Shown here: piece by piece, positions 8,126 to 16,630 of the stretch
How the letters are laid out: the number at the start of each line of letters is the position of its first letter
Numbering within the stretch: the first letter of the stretch is position 1
Assembly: GCF_030698125.1 (NCBI RefSeq)
Contig: NZ_JAUYNV010000029.1
Location: 1 to 57,479, forward strand
Reading direction: 5' to 3'
DNA: 57,479 nt
Source: Methyloversatilis sp.
GTDB lineage: Bacteria; Pseudomonadota; Gammaproteobacteria; Burkholderiales; Rhodocyclaceae
Made by a program: the position numbers and the translations under genes
The notes under the pieces: model-generated
Seen by the model: only the letters and a program-made list of their open reading frames with translations
Database searches by the model: none
What the model was told of the DNA's origin: nothing

Positions 8126-10542
8126 CAATGAGCATGGACGACGAACTCGCCCGGCTACGTGCCGAGAACACCCGGCTGATCGCTTTGCTGGACGCCCACA
8201 GTATCGCCTGGCGTCTGCCTGAACCCGAAAGCGTGCCGGCTGCGTCGGCATTGCTGACCACCGACGAAAAGGTCGCTCTCTTTCGCCGGCTGTTTCGGGG
8301 CCGTACCGATGTCTATCCGGCCCGCTGGGAAAGCAAAGCCGGCAAGGGCGGGTATTCGCCAGTCTGTGCCAACGAGTGGCGCACCGGTGTTTGCGAGAAA
8401 CCCCGCATCAAGTGCGCAGACTGCGGCAACCGGCTGCTGGTGCCCCTGAGCGATCAGACGATCTACGATCACCTCGCCGGCCGCCACACTGTCGGCGTAT
8501 ATCCGCTGCTGGCGGATGACAGCTGCCATTTCCTCGCGGTGGATTTCGATGACGCCGATTGGCGCAGCGATGCGCAGGCCTTTGCCCAATCCTGTCGCGA
8601 ACTGGATGTGCCCATCGCGCTGGAAATCTCTCGCTCGGGTAACGGCGCCCATGCATGGATATTCTTCTCGTCGAAGGTCGTGGCGCGGGATGCGCGGCGG
8701 CTCGGTACTGCGATCATTAGCCACACTTGCGCACGCACCCGGCAACTGAAGCTCACGTCCTACGACCGGCTGTTCCCGAACCAGGACACCATGCCTAAGG
8801 GCGGTTTCGGTAACTTGATCGCCCTGCCGCTGCAGAAGGTTCCGCGGGAGAACGGCGGCAGCGTGTTCGTGGACGATGCTCTGCGGCTGTATCCCGACCA
8901 ATGGGCTTTCCTGGCGTCGGTGCAGCCCATGGCGCCGCACGATATCGAGCCGACGATCCTGCGCGCCACCGGCGGCTCGCATCCGCTGGATGTCACGTTC
9001 ATCACCGAAGAGGATCAGCAAGAGCCGTGGAAGCATACGTCACCGGCCAAGTTGCGGCTCCCGGGCCCGATGCCGGCCTCGCTGACGGCGACCTTGGCCA
9101 ATCTCCTCTACTTCGACAAGGCGCAGCTTCCGCAAGCGCTGGCGAACCGTCTGATCCGCTTGGCAGCCTTCCAGAACCCAGAGTTCTACAGGGCGCAGGC
9201 GATGCGTCTGCCAGTCTGGGACGAGCCGCGGGTGATCGGCTGTGCCGAGAACTACCCGAACCACATCGCCCTGCCGCGGGGCTGCCTTGATGCCGCCCAG
9301 GAGTTGCTACGCGAAAACAGTGTTCGTTGTGAGTTGCGAGACGAGCGCTTTGGCGGCAAGCCGCTGGACGTAAGCTTTGTCGGAACGCTGCGGTCAGATC
9401 AGGAGGCTGCAGTCGCTGCGATGCTTCGCCACGATGTCGGCATCCTGTGTGCGCCAACCGCCTTCGGCAAGACCGTGACGGCCGCAGCGCTGATCGCCCG
9501 GCGTGGTGTGAACACCCTGGTGCTGGTGCATCGCACCGAATTGCTCAAGCAGTGGCAGGAGCGGCTGCAGGCATTTCTAGGAGTCGGAAAGAACGTGATC
9601 GGCACCATCGGCGGCGGCAAAGCCAAGCCCACCGGCAAGATCGATATCGCGGTGATGCAGTCGCTCTCAAGGCAGGGCGAGACCAATGAAATCGTCGAGA
9701 ACTACGGGCAGGTCATCGTCGACGAGTGCCACCACCTCTCGGCATTCTCCTTCGAGGCCATCCTGAAGCGTGCCCGGGCCAAGTATGTGCTCGGGCTCAC
9801 CGCCACGCCGATCCGACGCGACGGGCGGCAGCCGATCATCTTCATGCAGTGCGGGCCGATCCGACACACCGCGGCGAAGCCGACTGGCGCGCCGCAAACC
9901 TTGGAGGTGATTCCCCGTTACCTGGCAGGGCGCATTGACCTCGCCGCCGACGCCGCCATCCAGGATGTATTCAGGCATGTCGCCAACGACGCCGGCCGTA
10001 CGGCGGCCATAACGAACGAAATCGTGGGTGCCTTCGGGCAGGGGCACAAGGTGCTGGTGCTGACCGAGCGCACCGAACACCTTGACGCCATCGGTACGGT
10101 ATTGGCGGGCCGCGTCCCGACGCTATTCACGCTGCACGGCCGCATGTCGAAGAAGCAGCGTGCCGCCTTGATCAGCGAACTGGACGCCCTGCCCACTGAT
10201 GCGCCTCGGGTGCTCTTGTCTACCGGCAAGCTGGTCGGCGAAGGCTTCGACCACCCACCGCTCGACACCCTGGTGCTAGCCATGCCGATCTCGTGGAAGG
10301 GCACGCTGCAGCAGTACGCCGGCCGCCTGCATCGGGAGCATGCGAACAAGACCCATGTGCGCATCATCGACTTTGTCGATGCTGGCCACCCGGCCCTGCT
10401 GCGGATGTGGGGCAAGCGACAGCGGGGCTATCAGGCGATGGGCTACCGAATTCCCTCTGCCCCGGCCAGTTACAATCTGGACTTCAGGTTGGTCGCAGCG
10501 AACGAGCCGGATGTTGTCGTGACAGAATTGGGCGTGAAATGA
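8122..10542 (+). CDS. TOTE-type archaeo-eukaryotic primase fused to a superfamily 2 helicase
   Basis: This 806-residue protein starts with a short coiled coil (LARLRAENTRLIALL). A zinc-binding element (cysteines about 82, 91, 98, 101) comes next, then an archaeo-eukaryotic primase-like domain with the catalytic VDFDD (about 140-144) and SGNGAHAWIFF, as in the family named TOTE conflict-system primase. From about residue 420 it is an SF2 helicase: CAPTAFGKT (Walker A), VDECHHLS (DECH box), LTATPIRRDG and QQYAGRLHRE. It could prime or copy DNA while translocating. Family knowledge places it in phage or plasmid conflict systems. ATG 8122 overlaps the previous stop; ATG 8113 in the same frame is possible. 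Confidence 0.86.
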   Translation: MTMSMDDELARLRAENTRLIALLDAHSIAWRLPEPESVPAASALLTTDEKVALFRRLFRGRTDVYPARWESKAGKGGYSPVCANEWRTGVCEKPRIKCADCGNRLLVPLSDQTIYDHLAGRHTVGVYPLLADDSCHFLAVDFDDADWRSDAQAFAQSCRELDVPIALEISRSGNGAHAWIFFSSKVVARDARRLGTAIISHTCARTRQLKLTSYDRLFPNQDTMPKGGFGNLIALPLQKVPRENGGSVFVDDALRLYPDQWAFLASVQPMAPHDIEPTILRATGGSHPLDVTFITEEDQQEPWKHTSPAKLRLPGPMPASLTATLANLLYFDKAQLPQALANRLIRLAAFQNPEFYRAQAMRLPVWDEPRVIGCAENYPNHIALPRGCLDAAQELLRENSVRCELRDERFGGKPLDVSFVGTLRSDQEAAVAAMLRHDVGILCAPTAFGKTVTAAALIARRGVNTLVLVHRTELLKQWQERLQAFLGVGKNVIGTIGGGKAKPTGKIDIAVMQSLSRQGETNEIVENYGQVIVDECHHLSAFSFEAILKRARAKYVLGLTATPIRRDGRQPIIFMQCGPIRHTAAKPTGAPQTLEVIPRYLAGRIDLAADAAIQDVFRHVANDAGRTAAITNEIVGAFGQGHKVLVLTERTEHLDAIGTVLAGRVPTLFTLHGRMSKKQRAALISELDALPTDAPRVLLSTGKLVGEGFDHPPLDTLVLAMPISWKGTLQQYAGRLHREHANKTHVRIIDFVDAGHPALLRMWGKRQRGYQAMGYRIPSAPASYNLDFRLVAANEPDVVVTELGVK

Positions 10543-10955
10543 AGACAAAAAGCCAATCTTCAATATCCGTACGGGCTGCCGTCTGTTTTTCAAAGAATGG
10601 CGCCGGGAACATGCCGTGTCTCTGTGCGTCAATGAACAACTGCCCTGACGCTGCGTTCGACTCAAGTGGTCGCAGACCGTCCATTTGGAGCCCGCACTTT
10701 GCGGGTAGCCAGACGGGTAGCTGGCGACAGACAAAAGAAATTGTTGAGCCGTATATTATTGATGTTGCAGAACAAAGCTGCACGCACCCTATCTATTCGA
10801 CATCGTGCTGCTGTGGCGCGCCAGACGAGTCCGGCCCTGCCATCGCCCCATGCGTGACAGACGGTCACGGATTCCGCAGTGCAATGGCTGACGGCGGGGC
10901 GTGTTTTGTGGTTTGATCGGGTTCGTGCTCGAACGACTGACAGAACCTGGTTGCC
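10543..10955. other. Gene-poor right edge of the accessory island
   Basis: This stretch of 413 bases has no convincing gene. One plus frame starting at 10539 overlaps the helicase stop and runs to 10916, but the product has no domain, is irregular in composition and has stray cysteine clusters. The first 250 bases are visibly richer in A/T than the core genome to the right. It is likely the boundary between island and core genome; no tRNA or attachment repeat could be recognised. Confidence 0.45.
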
Positions 10956-11342
10956 ATGGGACTCAAGGACCGCATCCGCGCCATCAAGCTCGAATTGATG
11001 GCGCTCGCAATTGCAGCGCAGGACACACGCACGCCGCGACGCGCAAAAATTCTCTTGCTGTTCCTGCTCGCCTACGCGGCCAGCCCGATCGATCTGATCC
11101 CCGATTTCATCCCGGTGCTCGGCCTGCTCGACGAGGTCATCCTGCTGCCGATCGGCGTCTGGATAGTGGTCGGCATGATTCCGCCGGACGTGATGGAGGC
11201 GGCGCGGGCGCGGGCGCGCGAGGGCAAGCTGCCGGCCAACTGGATTGCCGGCGTGATCGTGCTGCTGCTGTGGGCGGCCAGCATCGCGGCCATCGTGTGG
11301 TGGTGGATGAACTATCGGGACGCCGGTCAAGCCGGTAGCTGA
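10956..11342 (+). CDS. DUF1232 (YkvA-like) small membrane protein
   Basis: The 128-residue protein carries the DUF1232 signature SPIDLIPDFIPVLGLLDE at residues 45-62, two central hydrophobic stretches, and a C-terminal membrane helix (about 98-117; WIAGVIVLLLWAASIAA). The family is widespread in bacterial inner membranes and its function is not established. It is the first clearly core-genome gene after the island and stands alone, with 190 bases to the next gene. Confidence 0.88.
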   Translation: MGLKDRIRAIKLELMALAIAAQDTRTPRRAKILLLFLLAYAASPIDLIPDFIPVLGLLDEVILLPIGVWIVVGMIPPDVMEAARARAREGKLPANWIAGVIVLLLWAASIAAIVWWWMNYRDAGQAGS

Positions 11343-11532
11343 GCGGCAGCCGATCGGCGCTGCCCTTCTTCTGTTGCCGCTGTGGCCCACCGACGGGCGA
11401 CGGCCTTACTCCGCGGGTGTCAATCTTTTACAATCCGGCGTCGCCATGTCCGCAGGTCGAACGCGGGTGGGTGATGCGCGTACCGGGAACGCGCTGCAAA
11501 CCACCCACACCTGACCGAAAGGCCTTGCGAAG

Positions 11533-12405
11533 ATGGGACTCAGACTCAAGTTCAACCTGGTGCTGATCGGCGTGTTCGCGATCGGTCTGGCGGCCTGCGC
11601 CGCGTTGTCGCACCAGCTGCTGCACGACAACGCGCGCGCCGAGGTCGAGCGCAATGCGCGGCTGATGATGGAAACCGCGCTCGCCATTCGCGCCTATACG
11701 GTCAGCCAGATCAAGCCGCACCTCGATCCGCTGCTGTCGGAACAGTTCCTGCCGCAGACCGTGCCGGCCTATGCCGCGACCGAAACGATCAACGAGCTGC
11801 GCAAGAACCACCCGGAGTACGCCTACAAGGAGGCGACGCTGAACCCGACCAATCCGCGCGACCGCGCGTCGGACTGGGAAACGGACATCGTCACCAGCTT
11901 CCGCAACGCCGAGGATACGAAGGAGCTGACCGGCGTGCGCGAAACGCCGACCGGTCGCCACATGTACATCGCGCGGCCGATCCGCATCACCAATCCGGCC
12001 TGTCTGGCCTGCCACAACACGGCCGCCACGGCGCCGCCGACGATGGTGAAGGTGTATGGCGAGGCGAACGGCTTCGGCTGGAAGCTGAATGAAATCATCG
12101 GTGCGCAGGTGGTGTCGGTGCCGATGACGCTGCCGGTGACCAATGCCGACCGTGCCTTCAACACCTTCATGCTGTCGCTGCTCGGCGTGTTCGTGTTCGT
12201 CATGGTGGCGCTCAACCTGATGCTCGAATGGCTGATCATCCGCCCGGTGGCGCGGCTGTCGGCTGCGGCCGACCAGATCAGTACCGGCGACTTTTCGGTG
12301 CCCGAGTTCCGTGATTCCGGCAAGGACGAAGTGTCGGTGCTCGGCGCATCCTTCAACCGCATGCGGCGCAGCCTTGAAACGGCGATGCGCATGATAGACA
12401 GCTGA
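11533..12405 (+). CDS. Tll0287-like c-type haem sensor with HAMP domain
   Basis: This 290-residue protein has an N-terminal membrane helix (about 8-27), a periplasmic DUF3365/Tll0287-like domain holding one haem c site CLACH (about residues 157-161), a second membrane helix (about 215-240), and a HAMP domain (IIRPVARLSAAADQI to the end). There is no kinase, methyl-accepting or GGDEF output in the same chain. Family knowledge suggests redox or gas sensing by the haem. The kinase gene follows by 2 bases and begins with GTG, so the HAMP output probably signals to that kinase in trans (inference). Confidence 0.85.
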   Translation: MGLRLKFNLVLIGVFAIGLAACAALSHQLLHDNARAEVERNARLMMETALAIRAYTVSQIKPHLDPLLSEQFLPQTVPAYAATETINELRKNHPEYAYKEATLNPTNPRDRASDWETDIVTSFRNAEDTKELTGVRETPTGRHMYIARPIRITNPACLACHNTAATAPPTMVKVYGEANGFGWKLNEIIGAQVVSVPMTLPVTNADRAFNTFMLSLLGVFVFVMVALNLMLEWLIIRPVARLSAAADQISTGDFSVPEFRDSGKDEVSVLGASFNRMRRSLETAMRMIDS

Positions 12406-12407
12406 CC

Positions 12408-14546
12408 GTGACGACCGGTCCGCAACCGCCGTCGGATACCGGGGACGACGAGCCGTTCACCGCAGACAGCGTGAACGCCGAAGTGCTGGCGGGCAGCGGC
12501 TTCCTGCCGACCGCCAACGCCAGCCCCGGCGCGCTGCCGGCCGGCTGGGCGCTGAACGAGTACCGCATCGAATCGCTGCTCGGCGGCGGCGGCTTCGGCC
12601 TGACCTATCTGGCGCACGACACGCTGCTCGACTGCAAGGTCGCCATCAAGGAGTTCCTGCCGACCGACATCGCGATCCGCGGCGACGGCCAGCGCGTGAT
12701 GCCGCGCAGCGGTCCGGCGGTCGAAATGTTCGAACAGGGCCTGCGCCGCTTTCTCGACGAATCGCGCGCGCTGGCCAACTTCCGTCACCCGCACATCGTG
12801 CGCGTCAGCCGCTTCTTCGAGGCGAATGGCAGCGCCTACATGGTGATGGACTATGAGCGGGGCCGGCCGCTGAACCAGTGGGTGCGCGAGCGCGGCGCGC
12901 GCATCGACCGCGCCACATTGCTGGCCATCGTGCGGCCGCTGCTCGAAGGCCTGCAGGTGATCCACGATGGTGGCTTCCTGCATCGAGACATCAAGCCGCC
13001 CAATATCTGCATCCGCGACGACGGCGCACCGGTGCTGCTCGATTTCGGCGCCGCCCGCCGCTATCACGACACCGAACATACGCTGACCGCCATCGTCACG
13101 CCCGGCTTTGCGCCGTTCGAGCAGTACCACTCGCATGGCAATCAGGGGCCGTGGACCGACATCTATTCGCTGTCGGCGGTCATGTACTGGCTGGTCACCG
13201 GCCAGCGGCCGGTCGAATCGGCCGCGCGCATCCAGAACGACCCGCTGATTCCCGCGTCGCGGCTGGCCGACGCGTCCGTGTTCGGCGCCTCGCTGCTGCG
13301 CGCCATCGACTGGGGGCTGGAGCCGCACGATTCGAAGCGACCGCGCAGCATCGCGGACTTCCGCCGGGTATTCACCGCGGCGCCGGCCACGGCGCGCGGC
13401 CCGCTGGCGGCCGGCGCGGCATCGGCACCGGCACCGGTCGCCGCGCCGGTACGCGCGATCGGCGCGTCGGAAGAACGGCGCACCATCGTGTGCAGCGTGC
13501 TGTATGCGCAGATCGGCGACAGCCAGCGGCTGGACACCGCGCAGCGGCTGGCCTGCAAGTCGGAGCTCGACGACGCGCTGGCGCGTGCCGCGCGCTCGGT
13601 CGATGCCGACAGCCGGCTCATCCTCGACACGCCGGACGGCACCGCGCTGTGTCTGCTCGGCCAGCCGGAAGACGCCTGCGTCGTCGCCCAGCATCTGCGC
13701 AAGCTCGACTTCGCCGATGACAGCGGCCAGAACGGCCAGGGTTTGAAGCAGGGCATCAATCTGGGCCCGGTGCGCGTGTCGCGTTCCGGCAGCGGTGCGC
13801 TCGACCTGCATGGCGACGGGCTGGATGCCGCGCGTGCGCTGGCCGGACTGGCGCATGCCGGCCAGGTTCTGGTGTCGCGCGCCTATTACGAAACCGTATC
13901 GGCGCTGGGCAGTGGTGCGCCGGACGGCCTGCACATCACCGGCCAGCGGGTCGAAATCGCGTCGCGCAGCCAGGAGGTGTTCGAACTCGACAGCCGCAGC
14001 GGCATCACGCGGCGCAGTGAGGTCGCACAACCGGTGCTGGCGCCCGACGCGCTGACGCCGCTGCTCGAAGCGCTGCTGGCGCGCCACATCGGGCCGATGG
14101 CGCGCGTGCTGGTGACACGTATCGCGCCTCAGGCAACGTCGGCGCCGCACCTGATCGAACAACTCGCCGCGCACATTCCGAACGATGCGCAGCGCGCCGG
14201 TTTCCTGATCGAGGCCAAGCGCCACGTCGTGCAGACCGGCGCGACCACGTCGCGCTCATCGCAGTCGATGTCCGGTGCCGCGGCTTCGGGCGCGATATCG
14301 ACGTCGCGCAGCAGCCTGCCGCCGACCGGCACATCTAGCCGCTACGTGTCGTCCGCGCCCCGGCCGCTCGACGACGCGGTGATTGCCGACATCGAGCGCC
14401 GTCTGGCGCGGCTGATCGGTCCGGTGGCGCGCATTCTGGTCGGTCGCGCGCTCAAGCGCACCGGCACCGAGCAGGGACTGCTGGAAGAGCTGGCGCGCGA
14501 CATTCCCGACCCGGTGCAGCGCGCGGCTTTCGTCGCGGGCAAATAG
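12408..14546 (+). CDS. Serine/threonine kinase with degenerate nucleotide-cyclase domain and duplicated C-terminal modules
   Basis: This 712-residue cytoplasmic protein starts with GTG. The kinase (about 50-325) is complete: GGGGFGLTYLA loop, VAIKEF lysine, HRDIKPPN loop and LLDFGAAR. A class III nucleotide-cyclase-like domain follows (about 355-525; KQGINLGPV, GDGLDAARAL). Its first metal-binding aspartate is replaced in LYAQIGDSQRL, so it is probably a non-catalytic sensor. Two copies of a helical module close the protein (about 545-600 and 660-710; IGPMARVLVTR and IGPVARILVGR). It sits between the haem sensor and a zinc-ribbon protein, with 2-base gaps on each side. Confidence 0.88.
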   Translation: MTTGPQPPSDTGDDEPFTADSVNAEVLAGSGFLPTANASPGALPAGWALNEYRIESLLGGGGFGLTYLAHDTLLDCKVAIKEFLPTDIAIRGDGQRVMPRSGPAVEMFEQGLRRFLDESRALANFRHPHIVRVSRFFEANGSAYMVMDYERGRPLNQWVRERGARIDRATLLAIVRPLLEGLQVIHDGGFLHRDIKPPNICIRDDGAPVLLDFGAARRYHDTEHTLTAIVTPGFAPFEQYHSHGNQGPWTDIYSLSAVMYWLVTGQRPVESAARIQNDPLIPASRLADASVFGASLLRAIDWGLEPHDSKRPRSIADFRRVFTAAPATARGPLAAGAASAPAPVAAPVRAIGASEERRTIVCSVLYAQIGDSQRLDTAQRLACKSELDDALARAARSVDADSRLILDTPDGTALCLLGQPEDACVVAQHLRKLDFADDSGQNGQGLKQGINLGPVRVSRSGSGALDLHGDGLDAARALAGLAHAGQVLVSRAYYETVSALGSGAPDGLHITGQRVEIASRSQEVFELDSRSGITRRSEVAQPVLAPDALTPLLEALLARHIGPMARVLVTRIAPQATSAPHLIEQLAAHIPNDAQRAGFLIEAKRHVVQTGATTSRSSQSMSGAAASGAISTSRSSLPPTGTSSRYVSSAPRPLDDAVIADIERRLARLIGPVARILVGRALKRTGTEQGLLEELARDIPDPVQRAAFVAGK

Positions 14547-14548
14547 CG

Positions 14549-14935
14549 GTGGCAAAACTTTCACGCTGTCCGCACTGCGGACAAGACACGATTGCGCGTC
14601 TGGTCAAGCTGATGGCGCGCGCCAAAGCCCCGGCGATCTGCCCGGCCTGCGGCGGACGCTCATGCACCGGCATCACGCCGCTGTCGCTGCTGTCGTTCTT
14701 CGTACTGATTCTGGTATGCGGCACGCTGTTGCGCGCCGCGGGCCGCCTGGGCAACCGGTGGACGCTGCTGGGCGTGCTGGCGCTGTTCATTGGCGGCTTC
14801 CTGTACATCAGCTTCCACACCGGGCTGGTGAAGCTGGAGCGCTATCCGATGCAGCGCAATATCGCCATCGGGGTCGTGGCGCTGCTGGCGATCGGCTTTT
14901 CGTGGTGGTGGTTCAGCCGCGGCACCGCAAGCTGA
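14549..14935 (+). CDS. Small zinc-ribbon membrane protein
   Basis: The 128-residue protein has an N-terminal zinc ribbon (CPHCG at 8-12, CPACGG at 31-36) and three hydrophobic helices (about 45-62, 70-88 and 104-122). It begins with GTG two bases after the kinase stop. It is the third gene of the signalling operon and could be a membrane substrate or docking partner of the kinase (inference). The sequence matches no family whose function I know. Confidence 0.75.
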   Translation: MAKLSRCPHCGQDTIARLVKLMARAKAPAICPACGGRSCTGITPLSLLSFFVLILVCGTLLRAAGRLGNRWTLLGVLALFIGGFLYISFHTGLVKLERYPMQRNIAIGVVALLAIGFSWWWFSRGTAS

Positions 14936-14957
14936 TGACCGGTCGCGCGCGGCCGCA

Positions 14958-16292
14958 CTACTCGAGCAAGGCATTCACCACGGCGATTTCCTCTTCGCCG
15001 AGCTGGCCGGCGGCGGCTTTCAGCCTGAGCTGCGCGAGCATCGTGTCGTACTGCGCCTTCGCCATGTCGCGCCGCGTGGCGAACAGCTGCTGCTGCGCAT
15101 TGAGCACATCGATATTGATGCGCACGCCGACTTCATAGCCCAGTTTGTTCGAGTCCAGTGCGGACTGCGACGACACCTGCGCGGCGCGCAGGGCTGCTGA
15201 CTGCGCGATGCCGTTGGCCACGCCCAGATAGGCCTGACGCGCCTGCAGCGCGGCATTGCGCCGCGCCAGATCGACCTCGGCGCGCGCCCGGTCGAGCAGA
15301 TAGGCCGCTTCGCGCACGCGCGATTCCTGCCCGAAGCCCTGGAAGATCGGCACCGACACCTGCACGCCGACGGTGGCCGATTCAGTCTGGTTCGATATCG
15401 GGTTGCCCGCGAAGGTGACCACGTTCTTGTTCTGGCCGTAGGTCGCCACCAGATCGACGCTCGGATAGTGGCCGGCACGCTGGCGCTCGATTTCGCGCGC
15501 CGCGATTTCCTGATTTGCCAGCTGGGTCAGCACCGCCAGACCGTCGGTCTGCGCGCGCTCCACCCAGTCGTCCATGCGCGCCGGCTCCGGCATCGCGAAT
15601 GCGACGTCGCGCCGCATGCGGCGCAGCTCGGCCGGTGCGCCGCCGGTGATCAGCGACAGCGCGTGGCGCTTCACTTCGATGTCGCTCGCCGCCGCGATGC
15701 CCTGTGCGTTCGCCAGATCGAAGCGCGACTGCGCTTCATGCACATCGGTGATGGTGACGGTGCCCACTTCGAAGCTCTTGCGCGCGAGCGCGAGCTGTTG
15801 CGATGCGGCGTCCTTCTGGGCCTCGATTGACGCCAGCACGTCGTGCGCGTACAGCAGATCGAAGTAGGCCTGGGCGGCGCGCAGCAGCACGTCCTGCCGC
15901 GCCTGCGCCAGCTGCGCCTCGGCGGCGGCGACCTGCAGCTTGCCCTGTTCGAACTGCACCCAGTTGGCCCAGCGGAACAGCGGCTGCGTCAGCTGGAAGT
16001 TGAAGTTGTGCGAGTTGTGCTGCGAGGCGGCATTGACCGGCTGCTTCACGGTCACGTCATTCCATTGCGTGGTGCCGCTGACGGTCAGGCTGGGCAGCAG
16101 GCCGGCGCGCGCCTGCGGCAGCTTTTCCGACGTCGCCAGGCTTTGCGCGCGCGCCGACTGGTACTGCGCATCGTTGGCCAGTGCCGCCCGTGCGACCGCA
16201 ACCAGGTCGTCAGCGGCGAGCACCGCCGCATTCGCCGCGAAACCGGCCGACAACACGGCGCACAGCGACAAACGCCGCAGCAGGGTCGTCAT
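14958..16292 (-). CDS. tolC: TolC-family outer membrane efflux protein
   Basis: The 444-residue precursor has a signal peptide (about 1-26, ending AVLAA) and two repeated OEP domains typical of TolC: long coiled-coil helices rich in Q/A/R, LTQPLF (strand) with FEVGTVTITDV in the first half, and VPIFQGF with YEVGVRINIDVLNAQ in the second. It forms the outer-membrane channel for tripartite export. ATG 16292 is chosen because a signal peptide starts there and the rhodanese gene ends 4 bases upstream; the frame is open further up only by chance. It closes the tetR-adaptor-RND-PIMT-rhodanese-tolC operon. Confidence 0.93.
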   Translation of the reverse strand: MTTLLRRLSLCAVLSAGFAANAAVLAADDLVAVARAALANDAQYQSARAQSLATSEKLPQARAGLLPSLTVSGTTQWNDVTVKQPVNAASQHNSHNFNFQLTQPLFRWANWVQFEQGKLQVAAAEAQLAQARQDVLLRAAQAYFDLLYAHDVLASIEAQKDAASQQLALARKSFEVGTVTITDVHEAQSRFDLANAQGIAAASDIEVKRHALSLITGGAPAELRRMRRDVAFAMPEPARMDDWVERAQTDGLAVLTQLANQEIAAREIERQRAGHYPSVDLVATYGQNKNVVTFAGNPISNQTESATVGVQVSVPIFQGFGQESRVREAAYLLDRARAEVDLARRNAALQARQAYLGVANGIAQSAALRAAQVSSQSALDSNKLGYEVGVRINIDVLNAQQQLFATRRDMAKAQYDTMLAQLRLKAAAGQLGEEEIAVVNALLE

Positions 16293-16296
16293 TGCC

Positions 16297-16620
16297 TCAG
16301 TACCGCGCCATCGACGGATCGACCTGCAGCGCCCAGGCGTCGACGCCGCCGGCCAGGTTGTACACCTCGCCGAAACCATTGCGTTCGAGAAAGATCGCCA
16401 CCTGCATCGAGCGTCCGCCGTGGTGGCAGATGCACACCAGCGGCCGCGCCGGATCGAGTGCGTCCAGGCGCGACGGAATGGTGCCCATGGGAATGTGCTG
16501 GCTGCCTTCGACCCGGCAGATCGCCCACTCGTGCGCTTCGCGCACATCGAGCAACTGCGGCTTTTCGCCCTGCGGTTCGGCCAGCCACGCAGCGAGCTCG
16601 GCCACCGTCATCTGCTTCAT
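16297..16620 (-). CDS. Rhodanese-like single-domain protein
   Basis: The 107-residue protein is a single rhodanese domain: DVREAHEW, then the active-site loop CHHGGRS with its cysteine, and YNLAGGVDAW near the end. It would carry a persulfide on the active-site cysteine and hand sulfur to an unknown acceptor. It begins 10 bases after the PIMT stop and ends 4 bases before tolC, so it is co-transcribed with both. An upstream in-frame start (16662) would lie inside the PIMT gene and is less likely. Confidence 0.9.
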   Translation of the reverse strand: MKQMTVAELAAWLAEPQGEKPQLLDVREAHEWAICRVEGSQHIPMGTIPSRLDALDPARPLVCICHHGGRSMQVAIFLERNGFGEVYNLAGGVDAWALQVDPSMARY

Positions 16621-16630
16621 CGACGGTGTC

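Noticed and set aside
10539-10916. Small gene overlapping the end of the primase-helicase gene
   Set aside because: The 125-residue product has no recognisable domain, has irregular composition and scattered cysteines, and no support beyond an open frame.
12353-14225. Minus-strand frames opposite the kinase gene
   Set aside because: The plus-strand kinase motifs are complete, and the opposite frames show no domain.
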